From Acetobacteraceae bacterium (GTDB lineage Bacteria > Pseudomonadota > Alphaproteobacteria > Acetobacterales > Acetobacteraceae): a stretch of DNA of 7,429 bases. Under the pieces are notes generated by a model, which saw only the letters and a list, made by a program, of their open reading frames with translations, ran no database searches and had not been told where the DNA came from. Numbering within the stretch: the first letter of the stretch is position 1; each line of letters starts with the position of its first letter. The translations under genes were made by a program, and so were the position numbers. This document shows positions 1 through 6,081 of the stretch, one piece after another. The stretch covers positions 1 through 7,429 of the forward strand of contig JASHVB010000357.1 of NCBI GenBank assembly GCA_030039695.1, in the 5' to 3' direction.

Positions 1-28
1 AGCAGGATGGCGATCGGTACCGTGCGTT

Positions 29-802
29 TCATAGGCCGGCAAACCAAGGGAAGCCCTTCGCTTCCCAATATCCGCCTGGATACGTGTTGGTAACCTCGAT
101 GGCAGTGACCCACTTGGGATTTTTGTATCCGAGTTTGGTCGCCGTGCGCAGCCGCATCGGGTATCCGAACGGATCAGCCAACGTGTCGCTGCCATACTGG
201 GTCGCCAGCAAAGTCTGGGGATGCAGCGCCGTCGCCATATCGATACTGCTCGGATAGTCGTCGGCGGTCTTGAACGCGACGTATTTGGCGCGCAGGTCCG
301 CGCCGACGCGTTCCAGGAAGCTTCGCAGCGTGGGTCCGCTCCAGCCGCCGATATAGCTCCAGCCCTCGACGCAGATATGCTTGATGACCATCGAGGTCTG
401 TGGGAGAGCGCGCAGGTCTTTGAGTGTCCAGGCCCGTTTGTCGGCAACGAGGCCTGACACCTCAAGGCGCCATGTTTCACCGTTCACCGGCTTCACATCC
501 ATCACGTCGTAGTAAGCGTTAAACTTGGGCGGACGCAGAATCATCGAGGCGGGATAGGTCGGCGCCAGCTTGTTCGGATCGAACAGCAACGCCTGCACGT
601 TGTCGTTTAGTCGGGAGATCGCGAGCAGAGCGGATTCGACAGCTTCTGGACGCTTGACATCGCATCCGGTCAACATGCCGAGTGCACCGAGGGAGAGTCC
701 GCCACGGATCAGCCCGCGCCGCTCCAAGGAGCGGATGAGCAGCTTGTGATCGTCAAGCACCGCCGCCTCCGGGACGGCGTCGGGTCGGAACAGCGATCTC
801 AT
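29..802 (-). CDS. Molybdopterin-dependent oxidoreductase, sulfite oxidase/MsrP superfamily, Tat lipoprotein
   Basis: This 257-residue periplasmic molybdoenzyme belongs to the sulfite oxidase/MsrP fold. Relatives bind one Mo-pterin through a single Cys and reduce methionine sulfoxide or oxidise sulfite; the substrate here is not known. The likely Mo ligand is Cys144 in HICVEGWSYIGGW, with the family pattern PFGYPMRLR and GYKNPKWV near residues 211-232. The N-terminus has RR at 28-29, a short hydrophobic stretch and LTGC at 44-47, so it reads as a Tat signal with a lipobox. An upstream in-frame Met exists at 883, but ATG 802 is preferred: its ATGA overlaps the stop of the cytochrome b gene, which implies translational coupling and one complex. 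The family call is firm; a strict MsrP assignment is not, because the partner is not a YedZ/MsrQ type. Confidence 0.9.
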   Translation of the reverse strand: MRSLFRPDAVPEAAVLDDHKLLIRSLERRGLIRGGLSLGALGMLTGCDVKRPEAVESALLAISRLNDNVQALLFDPNKLAPTYPASMILRPPKFNAYYDVMDVKPVNGETWRLEVSGLVADKRAWTLKDLRALPQTSMVIKHICVEGWSYIGGWSGPTLRSFLERVGADLRAKYVAFKTADDYPSSIDMATALHPQTLLATQYGSDTLADPFGYPMRLRTATKLGYKNPKWVTAIEVTNTYPGGYWEAKGFPWFAGL

Positions 803-1500
803 GCCGGGTGTCCTTGCTGGGCGTTGCGGTCTTCGCGGTGCCCGCGTCTCGCAACAGGTGGGCCGCCGGCAATCATCGCCCACAAGGTTTTCGGGACGAG
901 CAGCGCAAGCGCCACATGGACGATCAAAAAGCCGACGATCACCGCCATCCCGACGAAATGCAGCACCCGTGCGGTCTGGAAACCGCCAAGCAACGAAACC
1001 AGGCCAGAGAATTGCACAGGTTTCCAGATGGCGAGTCCGGTAACCACCTGCGTGACGCCGGCGAGGATGACGATTATGTAGAGTAGCTTCTGAACCGCAT
1101 TGTAGACGGTGATGTCTTCGTGCGCGATCTTGAAATGCAACGTGTCAACGACGGTCTGTACGATGTCGGATGGCCGGATCGGCAGCAGTTTCTCGCGGAA
1201 TCGGCCAGTGACAAATCCATAGGTGAGATAGATCAGGCCGTTGATGACAAGCAACCACATGCCGGCGAAGTGCCAGTTGAGGCTCCACGCCGCCCAGTCC
1301 CCGAGGCGCCAGAACGAGCCGAAGTGGAAGCCGCGGATGATCACGTCGTCATTGTAGATGCCCCAGCCCGATGTGATCATGACGAGCATAGCCACGGCGT
1401 TGACCCAGTGCATAATCCTGATGGGCAAGGGATGAAGCCGGCGCCCCGCGCGTCGTGGCGATAGGGTGAGATCGGCTGTCGTGTTTCCTGTTTGGTTCAT
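799..1500 (-). CDS. Cytochrome b561-type membrane subunit, electron donor to the molybdoenzyme
   Basis: This 233-residue integral membrane cytochrome b resembles the Ni/Fe-hydrogenase-type b subunits (PF01292 fold). Four hydrophobic helices are visible, about residues 31-48, 77-97, 138-158 and 181-202. His31 (IMHWVN), His77 (NWHFAG), His181 (RVLHFVG) and His195 (LIVHVAL) are positioned as axial ligands for two haems. It probably takes electrons from the quinol pool and hands them to the exported molybdoenzyme encoded immediately downstream with a 4-base overlap. A GAGAG at 1514-1510 lies 9 bases before the ATG as ribosome binding site, and a SigF-type promoter lies just upstream. The C-terminal 20 residues are charged and presumably cytoplasmic. 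Confidence 0.9.
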   Translation of the reverse strand: MNQTGNTTADLTLSPRRAGRRLHPLPIRIMHWVNAVAMLVMITSGWGIYNDDVIIRGFHFGSFWRLGDWAAWSLNWHFAGMWLLVINGLIYLTYGFVTGRFREKLLPIRPSDIVQTVVDTLHFKIAHEDITVYNAVQKLLYIIVILAGVTQVVTGLAIWKPVQFSGLVSLLGGFQTARVLHFVGMAVIVGFLIVHVALALLVPKTLWAMIAGGPPVARRGHREDRNAQQGHPA

Positions 1501-1519
1501 GAACTCGATCTCTCTACAG

Positions 1520-1544
1520 ATCGTGACACGTAAATGGCGGTTAC
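1520..1544 (-). promoter_or_regulatory. SigF-type ECF promoter of the cytochrome b-molybdoenzyme operon
   Basis: Reading the minus strand, GTAACC (1544-1539) is followed after 15 bases by CGAT (1523-1520). This matches the pattern in front of the sigma factor gene with one base less spacing. Transcription would start near 1513, giving a very short leader that includes the GAGAG ribosome binding site. It fills the only gap (88 bases) between the regulator pair and the enzyme pair. I recall the Caulobacter SigF consensus as GTAACC-N16-CGAA; use by this SigF is inferred. Confidence 0.65.
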
Positions 1545-1588
1545 CAGGAAGTACTGGAGGGCATTCGGGTCGGATGAAGGCCGCAGCG

Positions 1589-2233
1589 TCACCATCGCGA
1601 GAGCCGCATCAAAATCGCCCGCCCCAGTACGGTCACGATCGAACATCCGACCGTGTACCAAACCGCAATGTAGAGCGGATCGTCCGAGGGGCAGGCAAAC
1701 ACGAAGACGAACGCTCCCCAGGCAGCGGAGGAAAGTCCAGCAGCAAGCGCTGTCCCAGATCGATCGGTGGGAGCCCCACGCCGTATCAGCGTGCCCAGGA
1801 CGATGGCCGGCGGGATGGATAATGCCACCATCTTCCAGAGGCATTGCAGGCCTTGCGTCCAGTCAAGACGGCGCATGAGCTCGCCAAATCCGTTGTTGGT
1901 CGCATCGATCAGCCAACCGCTGGCGAAGATCGCGATGACGCACACCAGTATCCAGCGGAGGCCTCGACGGGGCGATCGGACGGGATCGGCCGAAACGATT
2001 GCAACCCCCGCACCAAGAACGGCAATGAGTCCCATGCTGGTGAGCTTCCACCAGAAGGAAGGAGCTGCCATCGCCGTGGGCATGTCCGGACGCATGAAAC
2101 CCATGCCGAGAAACGCCCCGACTTCGACAATGGCGAGAAGCAGCAGGAACAGAGCATCGCGCTTGGTGCTCCGTCGACGCACCGGCCGAAGATTCTGGAT
2201 GAGACGGTCGACCAGTGATTCAGTCCGCATCAT
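1589..2233 (-). CDS. nrsF: NrsF-family (DUF1109) membrane anti-sigma factor
   Basis: This is a six-helix inner-membrane protein of the NrsF/DUF1109 family, which binds and restrains SigF-type ECF sigma factors. Hydrophobic helices lie at about residues 27-47, 61-82, 92-109, 129-150, 160-180 and 187-208. Family landmarks are the N-terminal RTESLVDRL, WWK at 61-63, RRGAPTD near 151-157 and CPSDDPLYIAVWY at 181-193. Cys131 and Cys181 may be the two conserved cysteines reported as needed for signal response in Caulobacter NrsF. Relatives as I remember them have His before the second Cys; here it is Ala180. The start overlaps the sigma gene by 14 bases, or 11 if the second ATG (2230) is used. AGGG upstream serves either, and the second Met fits the usual MRT start better. 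Confidence 0.92.
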   Translation of the reverse strand: MMRTESLVDRLIQNLRPVRRRSTKRDALFLLLLAIVEVGAFLGMGFMRPDMPTAMAAPSFWWKLTSMGLIAVLGAGVAIVSADPVRSPRRGLRWILVCVIAIFASGWLIDATNNGFGELMRRLDWTQGLQCLWKMVALSIPPAIVLGTLIRRGAPTDRSGTALAAGLSSAAWGAFVFVFACPSDDPLYIAVWYTVGCSIVTVLGRAILMRLSRW

Positions 2234-2783
2234 CGGCAGCCCTGATGATGGTGGCGAGACGCTTAAGGCCGCGATGGATATTCACTTTGACAAGCGAGAT
2301 CGACTGACCTGTCGCCTGGGAAGCCTCCTCGACGCTGTAGCCTTCGACCTTTACCAGCCTGATCGCGTCGGCCTGCGGGGGCTTGAGCTCGGCCAGCAGC
2401 TGCTGGAACGTCGAGCCGGCGATGACAGCGTCCTCATGATCCCGTGTGCCGATATTCTCGTCCAGCGGCTCGGCGGCTTCGGCCTTGAGCGAACGCAGCC
2501 GGTCGATCCATTTGTACCGCGCGATTGCAGCGAGCCATGGTCCGAAAGGTCGCGCCGGATCATAGGTATGACGCTTTTCGTGGATCGCCAGCAGCACATC
2601 CTGGACCGCATCGTCGGTCATTCCTGGCGGCAGACGCCTGGCATAGTAGCGGCGCAACCAAGGAACCAGTTCGCCGAGCAAAGTTCTGTACGCATTCGCG
2701 TCTCCCGCCTGCGCCGCGGCCATCAACCTGTCCCAGCCCTGAACGGGCGCATCGTCGGGCTTGGCGGTCACGGTCGCGGCCAA
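2220..2783 (-). CDS. sigF: ECF RNA polymerase sigma factor, SigF type
   Basis: A 187-residue ECF sigma factor. The region 2 domain spans about residues 18-98, with the DDAVQDVLLAIHEKRHTYDP segment and the FGPWLAAIARYKWIDRLR helix that melts the -10. The region 4 domain spans about 130-180 and holds the GYSVEEASQATG helix-turn-helix. The adjacent NrsF gene identifies the SigF group, which in other Proteobacteria answers to oxidants, heavy metals or reactive chlorine and controls sulfite oxidase/MsrP-like genes. The start is uncertain: a TGA lies directly before TTG 2783, a GTG at 2771 is an alternative, and the domain begins before the first internal ATG at 2723. No strong ribosome binding site helps decide. 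A matching promoter lies upstream, suggesting autoregulation. Confidence 0.92.
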   Translation of the reverse strand: MAATVTAKPDDAPVQGWDRLMAAAQAGDANAYRTLLGELVPWLRRYYARRLPPGMTDDAVQDVLLAIHEKRHTYDPARPFGPWLAAIARYKWIDRLRSLKAEAAEPLDENIGTRDHEDAVIAGSTFQQLLAELKPPQADAIRLVKVEGYSVEEASQATGQSISLVKVNIHRGLKRLATIIRAADDAD

Positions 2784-2852
2784 TCAAGACCGGCCCGATT
2801 CACCAGCGCCCACGCTCGATGCGTGCTCGTCCCGCCAGCTTCGCACAGCATA

Positions 2853-2878
2853 TTCGACGCCGATGCGAGTCGGGTTAC
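2853..2878 (-). promoter_or_regulatory. SigF-type autoregulatory promoter of sigF-nrsF
   Basis: On the minus strand GTAACC (2878-2873), 16 bases, then CGAA (2856-2853), continuing as CGAATATG. Expected transcription start is near 2846, giving a leader of about 65-75 bases before the sigma gene. It is identical in both boxes and in spacing to the sites at 4088-4063 and 6722-6747. Autoregulation is inferred from position. Confidence 0.7.
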
Positions 2879-3212
2879 ACGCCTGGACGATGGAGTGCTG
2901 AAAATCCAGCCTCCAGAAGGCAGCTCGAACAGGGCCGAATCGACAGCGTTCACCGATCTGGGCCGCTGTTCACCAGCCGACCACGAGGCGATCGTTCCGC
3001 TATGTGGGTATTCTGGCATATCTCCACGGTGTTGTTTCTATAGTGACAATAACCACGATGATTCGTCCCGCCCTCCAGTTGGGGAGACATCTAAGGCGGT
3101 GGCCTCAGGTGGCACGTCTAGCCTTTGCGATTTTAGAACACATGGACCAGAATTACCAGAGCTGTGAACAAAGATGGCAACCGGAGAAGCCCGCGGCCCC
3201 GGGGTGGGTTGC
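2879..3212. other. Intergenic stretch with no recognisable gene
   Basis: Between the sigF promoter and the end of the NADH dehydrogenase remnant I find no ORF with a recognisable domain, convincing ribosome binding site or RNA fold. The short ORFs on both strands have compositions typical of chance translation of high-GC DNA. The stretch near 3030-3075 is richer in A and T than its surroundings. Confidence 0.6.
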
Positions 3213-3739
3213 TCAGGCATCCAGGGCATTTCCGGTGATAAGGCGGGTGCCACGCCAGCGGGTTAGGTGGGTACAAGGCCACTTCCGCGCCATGGTGCCG
3301 CGATTGCGTTCGCCCGTGAGAAGCAACGCATGGGCGAGGCCCTAGTGCCGCCACGTGGGCGCGCCCGATAACCAAGCCAACGCACTTCCGCGACCGAAGC
3401 GATGCGTCAATGGTGGGGAGATTGCCATAGTGACGGCGCTGGAAGGCCTCGGGCGCCGGATGCGCCTTGATTGCTGCGCGAGTCACGTTGGCGACGTACC
3501 GCCCTTGATTGCTTTGCCTCAGGCGCCAGCGCCGGGACGCGGGCACCCGCCCACCCGTTCGCGGCGGCTCTGTCGCCGATCGCGAAGACGCCGACACGGT
3601 CAGGAACCGCAAGCTTGCCAACGACAACGACCCGACCGGATTTGTCTGCAGCCCGTCCCAGCCACTTTGCAGCCGATGACGCCGCTGGCCCCGCTGCCCG
3701 GAATGTTGCCCGGGCTGCGATGCGGCGCCCGTCGATCTC
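3213..3739 (-). pseudogene. C-terminal remnant of type II NADH dehydrogenase (NDH-2)
   Basis: Three successive blocks in different frames match the last third of NDH-2, the single-subunit FAD enzyme that passes electrons from NADH to quinone. Block 1 (about 3739-3512) has IDGRRIAAR, AAKWLG, ADKSGRVVVVGKLAVP and the FAD-binding VFAIGD. Block 2 (3507-3406) has QGRYVAN and RHYGNL. Block 3 (about 3400-3213) has GLAHALLL, ERNR and the typical ending RGTRLITG. Removing one base at 3508 joins blocks 1 and 2 as AKQQGRYVAN; a second shift lies near 3400 and a TAG at 3344-3342 interrupts block 3. The first roughly 300 residues, including the NAD site, are absent from the window. It lies downstream of, and on the same strand as, the promoter at 4088-4063. 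Confidence 0.8.
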
Positions 3740-3874
3740 TAGCCAATACTTGAACCCTGGACATATCAGCAGAGGCAGCTCTCACAGTGCGCCGAGAGAC
3801 CACGTGCCGGCGACGACTAGCCGTATTGCGTGGATGCTCCGACCTGCGGGGGTGCGCTGGGTCGAATCCGGGTG

Positions 3875-4022
3875 CTAGGTGGTATAGGCGATGGCGAGTC
3901 CGCCGATGAGAGGCGCGAAAAAAGGGCGTGACCTCGAGCCAGCGAAACCCGCCAAGGCTGAATTGGTCCGGGATGTTGCCACCCAGAACCCGCAAGAAGG
4001 CGTGGACTGGATTGTCATGCAT
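3875..4022 (-). pseudogene. Short ORF of unknown family behind a SigF-type promoter, apparently frameshifted
   Basis: ATG 4022 has GAGG at 4034-4031 with an 8-base spacer and a SigF-type promoter about 40 bases upstream, so this is a credible gene start. The product begins MHDNPVHAFLRVLGG and reaches TPFF at a run of six T (minus strand, 3923-3918). In the open frame the text then turns Arg- and His-rich with no membrane character and continues to 3600. Dropping one T gives APLIGGLAIAYTT and a TAG at 3877-3875, a hydrophobic helix that fits the preceding part better. The restored product would be about 48 residues, a small membrane protein, or the start of a longer one cut by the TAG. I do not recognise the family. 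The real product could also be the unshifted 140-codon frame, which I doubt because it overlaps the NDH-2 remnant out of frame. Confidence 0.4.
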
Positions 4023-4062
4023 GGCGGTAACCTCGCCGAGTTCAGGGGTGCGATGCCTGATA

Positions 4063-4088
4063 TTCGTGGATTTCCGAAAACGGGTTAC
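4063..4088 (-). promoter_or_regulatory. SigF-type promoter, leftward
   Basis: Minus strand GTAACC (4088-4083), 16 bases, CGAA (4066-4063), continuing as CGAATATC. The core and four following bases repeat the sigF promoter almost exactly. Transcription would begin near 4056 and reach ATG 4022 after about 34 bases that contain the GAGG ribosome binding site. Confidence 0.65.
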
Positions 4089-4145
4089 GAGGCACGCTGC
4101 TGCTAGCGGCATTGCGCAATGACGATATTTTTCGTCCCACCAGGT

Positions 4146-4170
4146 GTAACGCCTCCCCGTCCTCGTCGAA
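4146..4170 (+). promoter_or_regulatory. SigF-type promoter, rightward, upstream of the DUF1223 remnant
   Basis: GTAAC (4146-4150), 16 bases, CGAA (4167-4170). The sixth base of the -35 is G instead of C, so this is the weakest-matching -35 of the five. It is divergent from the site at 4088-4063, with 57 bases between the two -35 boxes. The ATG at 4246 would lie about 70 bases after the start of transcription. Confidence 0.5.
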
Positions 4171-4245
4171 CAAGGATGCCAGGTGACAGTGGTCGATGGG
4201 GCGTATCAGAGGTCCATCCAGTCGCCGCGGATTTGGGAGCATAAC

Positions 4246-4509
4246 ATGCGTTATTGGCTGGCTGTTGCGATTGGAGTCGTCGCGCCGACCCTCGCGGTCG
4301 CCCAATCAGCCGCTCGGCCGGTCTCGGGCGAGCTTCTCACCTCTGGAGGTTGATCGTCGTGTTCCCCGACCGACGTGAAGGTTGCCGACCCCGCCCGGGC
4401 GCCCACGGACCGGCGGCGGCCGCTGACCTTCCCTATGAGCTACCCGAACCACCTCGGTTGGCGCGATTGTTATTTGTTCGAAGTTGCCGCCCAAGCGGAC
4501 GCGAGCTGA
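4246..4509 (+). pseudogene. N-terminal remnant of a DUF1223 thioredoxin-like exported protein, TGA at active-site Cys
   Basis: ATG 4246 follows GGGAG with a 6-base spacer and opens a clear Sec signal peptide (MRYWLAVAIGVVAPTLAVAQ). The mature part reads RPVSGELLTSGG, then TGA at 4351-4353, then SSCSPTD in the same frame, and further on LTFPMSYPNHLGWRD. This aligns with the DUF1223 signature RPVVVELFTSQGCSSCPPAD and the later HVDYW-LGWRD block. The TGA falls exactly on the first Cys of the CxxC redox site; the second Cys is kept. The frame ends at TGA 4507-4509, and the remaining two thirds of the usual protein (typically over 200 residues) are absent. DUF1223 proteins are poorly characterised; the fold suggests thiol-disulfide chemistry in the periplasm. 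I take it as a decayed gene. Confidence 0.72.
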
Positions 4510-4640
4510 GCCGCGATTGCCGTTTGATGTAAACTTATCACTTTTGAGCGCGAGGACAAGGTCAGCTGTGGTACAGTATTGCGACTGCGGGTATGATCAT
4601 TCCTGCGACAGCAGCCGCGCCTTTCCGTCGCCAGTGAGCG

Positions 4641-4674
4641 CGCCATCTTCGCAACGAGCGTTCCGAAGATGGCG
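4641..4674. repeat. Perfect 11-bp inverted repeat around a potential start codon
   Basis: CGCCATCTTCG (4641-4651) and CGAAGATGGCG (4664-4674) are exact reverse complements separated by 12 bases. The ATG at 4669, the first possible start of the DUF4239 ORF, sits inside the right arm. No T-run follows, so it is not a standard terminator. It could be an RNA hairpin in the leader of the gene if translation starts at 4702, or a protein-binding site. Confidence 0.7.
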
Positions 4675-4701
4675 ACGTACGCGGATCGGTTGAGGTTCCG
4701 C

Positions 4702-5511
4702 ATGCGCTTTCTCATGAATCCGGATATGGTTTATCAGTACCCGATTTGGGCAGTCGGTGTGCTGCTTGTGGGCACGGCTGTCGTCGGTGCTGTGCTACTT
4801 GAACTTTGTGTGCGCCGGCTGCTGCCGATTGAAGTGCGACGGCGTCACAATGACGTGGCAGCTGCAATCTTCTCCGTTATCGGCGTCACATATGGCGTGC
4901 TTTTGGCGTTTGTTGCCATGCTCGCATGGGAGGGTTTCAACCGGGCGAAGTCGGCCAGCTATTTGGAGGCTGCGCTGATCGGGGACGTCTACAATCTTTC
5001 GGCCGGTTTCGCGGATCCGGAGAGGTCCGCGATGCGGTACGAGATAGTGGGGTATGCACAGCATGTTGTGACTGCCGAATGGCCAGAGCAGGCGGAAGGA
5101 CGTGTGGTCAATCAAGATTCGGTCTACTTCAGCGCGTTGAACAGGACGGCTCTTGATCTTGATCCACCCGGCCGGGCGCATTGCGATCTGGATTCGATTC
5201 TGCTCCAGGCCATAGAGAAGCTATGGAACGCGAGACAGGAAAGACTGCTGGCCGCGCAGTCCACCATTCCAGGTATCGTCTGGTTCGTGGTGATCGTCGG
5301 CGGGGCTCTGACAGTCGCGTTCGGTTCGTTCCTAGGCGCGCCCAGCTTGCGGATGCAACTCGCGATGTCGGCTGCGTTGACCGCGTCCGGCGCGCTGGTG
5401 CTGATCCTGATCATCGCGCTAAGCAACCCATTCCGTGGCGATTTCCGGGTCTCGACTGCGCCATTCGAGCACGTTCTGTCGCAAATGGGAGGCAGCGCGA
5501 GGCTACAATAA
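4702..5511 (+). CDS. DUF4239 (bestrophin-like) membrane protein
   Basis: A 269-residue protein of the DUF4239 family, with two helices near the N-terminus (about residues 15-36 and 55-77), a soluble central part of about 115 residues, and two helices near the C-terminus (about 191-211 and 218-242). Family landmarks are HNDVAAAIFSVIGVTYGVLL, which enters helix 2, the acidic and Asn-containing segment EAALIGDVYNL after it, and the closing NPFRGDFRVS-PFEHVL. The biochemical role is not established; a channel-like role is suggested only by distant bestrophin similarity. ATG 4702 is chosen because GAGG lies 6 bases upstream, whereas ATG 4669 has no ribosome binding site and lies in a hairpin arm. 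It appears to be a single-gene unit with no obvious link to the SigF sites. Confidence 0.85.
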   Translation: MRFLMNPDMVYQYPIWAVGVLLVGTAVVGAVLLELCVRRLLPIEVRRRHNDVAAAIFSVIGVTYGVLLAFVAMLAWEGFNRAKSASYLEAALIGDVYNLSAGFADPERSAMRYEIVGYAQHVVTAEWPEQAEGRVVNQDSVYFSALNRTALDLDPPGRAHCDLDSILLQAIEKLWNARQERLLAAQSTIPGIVWFVVIVGGALTVAFGSFLGAPSLRMQLAMSAALTASGALVLILIIALSNPFRGDFRVSTAPFEHVLSQMGGSARLQ

Positions 5512-5611
5512 GTCATGTCATTGTTGCGGGAGTCCGGCCTGGGTCTGGCCGCATATGTCGCAGCCCGCGAGAGTGACGGCTCAAAGCCCGCCACCCGAGC
5601 CACAACAGTGC

Positions 5612-5745
5612 CATCGATTTCCGGCTGCGGTCATCAGCAACACGGTCGGTGCCTGTCACATGTTCGGCCGCAGTCTGCCGGACCTCGTGCAAATTCTGGC
5701 TGAACGCGGCGTCACCGTCTCTCGCAGAGACAGTAGCGTGCTGAT
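5612..5745 (+). pseudogene. Remnant of an IS6-family transposase N-terminus
   Basis: The frame reads HRFPAAVISNTV, then SLPDLVQILAERGVTVSR. This matches the N-terminal helix-turn-helix region of IS6-family transposases from rhizobia-like genomes (HRFP-EVI---V, then the LS-RDVE-LLAERG-VS pattern). After SR a one-base shift would continue as ETVAC with a stop, where intact relatives have ETVRRW. No DDE catalytic core, no terminal inverted repeats and no target duplication were seen. It is a short relic; the match rests on about 40 residues. Confidence 0.5.
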
Positions 5746-6081
5746 GGCTGATGACAGCAGCCTGGCCGGAGCGCTATCCGTGTAACACACCACTAGCGGT
5801 GGCGCTCCAAGGTCAGGTGGCACCATCTGTGATCCGTGTTAGGATTCCCTCATGTGAGCGTCTGACGCATTCTAGTATCAGCGGTCAGGAATGGAGCGCG
5901 ACAGGAGGTGTGGGTGAAGAGGACGCATTCCGGTGTCTGGGCTAAGAGCGTCGCGTCGGTCAGATGGCAGGTTGCGCCTTGAGACGAAGTGCCGATCCCA
6001 CATGTTGGTATGTCCGTTCTAGAATGACAGAAGCCGTCGGCGGTGGCACAATGCCCACGACGACTGCAGACGGGTGGCGCG
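5746..6081. other. Intergenic stretch upstream of the tetR-like gene
   Basis: No ORF here shows a recognisable domain. TTCTAGAA at 6017-6024 is an 8-base palindrome about 58 bases before the tetR-like start and could be part of an operator for that repressor, but its flanks are not symmetric. No convincing sigma-70 promoter could be placed. Confidence 0.4.

Noticed and set aside
1028..1053. GTAACC followed after 16 bases by CGAG on the plus strand
   Set aside because: It lies inside the cytochrome b gene on the opposite strand with no gene start downstream, and the -10 differs.
2768..3019. An 83-codon minus-strand ORF whose stop overlaps the alternative GTG start of sigF
   Set aside because: It spans the sigF promoter, has no ribosome binding site or domain, and its later Met falls right after the -10 box.
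1767..3167. A 466-codon open frame on the plus strand
   Set aside because: It is antisense to nrsF and sigF, which have clear domains. Its product is low-complexity and Arg-rich with no recognisable fold, as expected opposite high-GC genes.
3858..3875. A tRNA-like T arm (GGGTCGAATCC)
   Set aside because: The loop has G for the first T, the stem pairs poorly, and no acceptor, D or anticodon arm can be placed upstream.
3600..4112. A 170-codon open frame on the minus strand
   Set aside because: Only its part around 4022-3924 looks like a real gene start. The rest is an out-of-frame reading of the NDH-2 remnant and Arg/His-rich text.
4351..4380. Definite selenocysteine codon with SECIS
   Set aside because: The stem after the TGA has only five pairs, the gene is truncated and diverged further on, and no Sec machinery is visible. 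Kept only as an open question in the findings.
4523..4545. FNR-like palindrome (TTGAT and ATCA)
   Set aside because: The half-sites are separated by eight bases rather than four, and no promoter fits around it.
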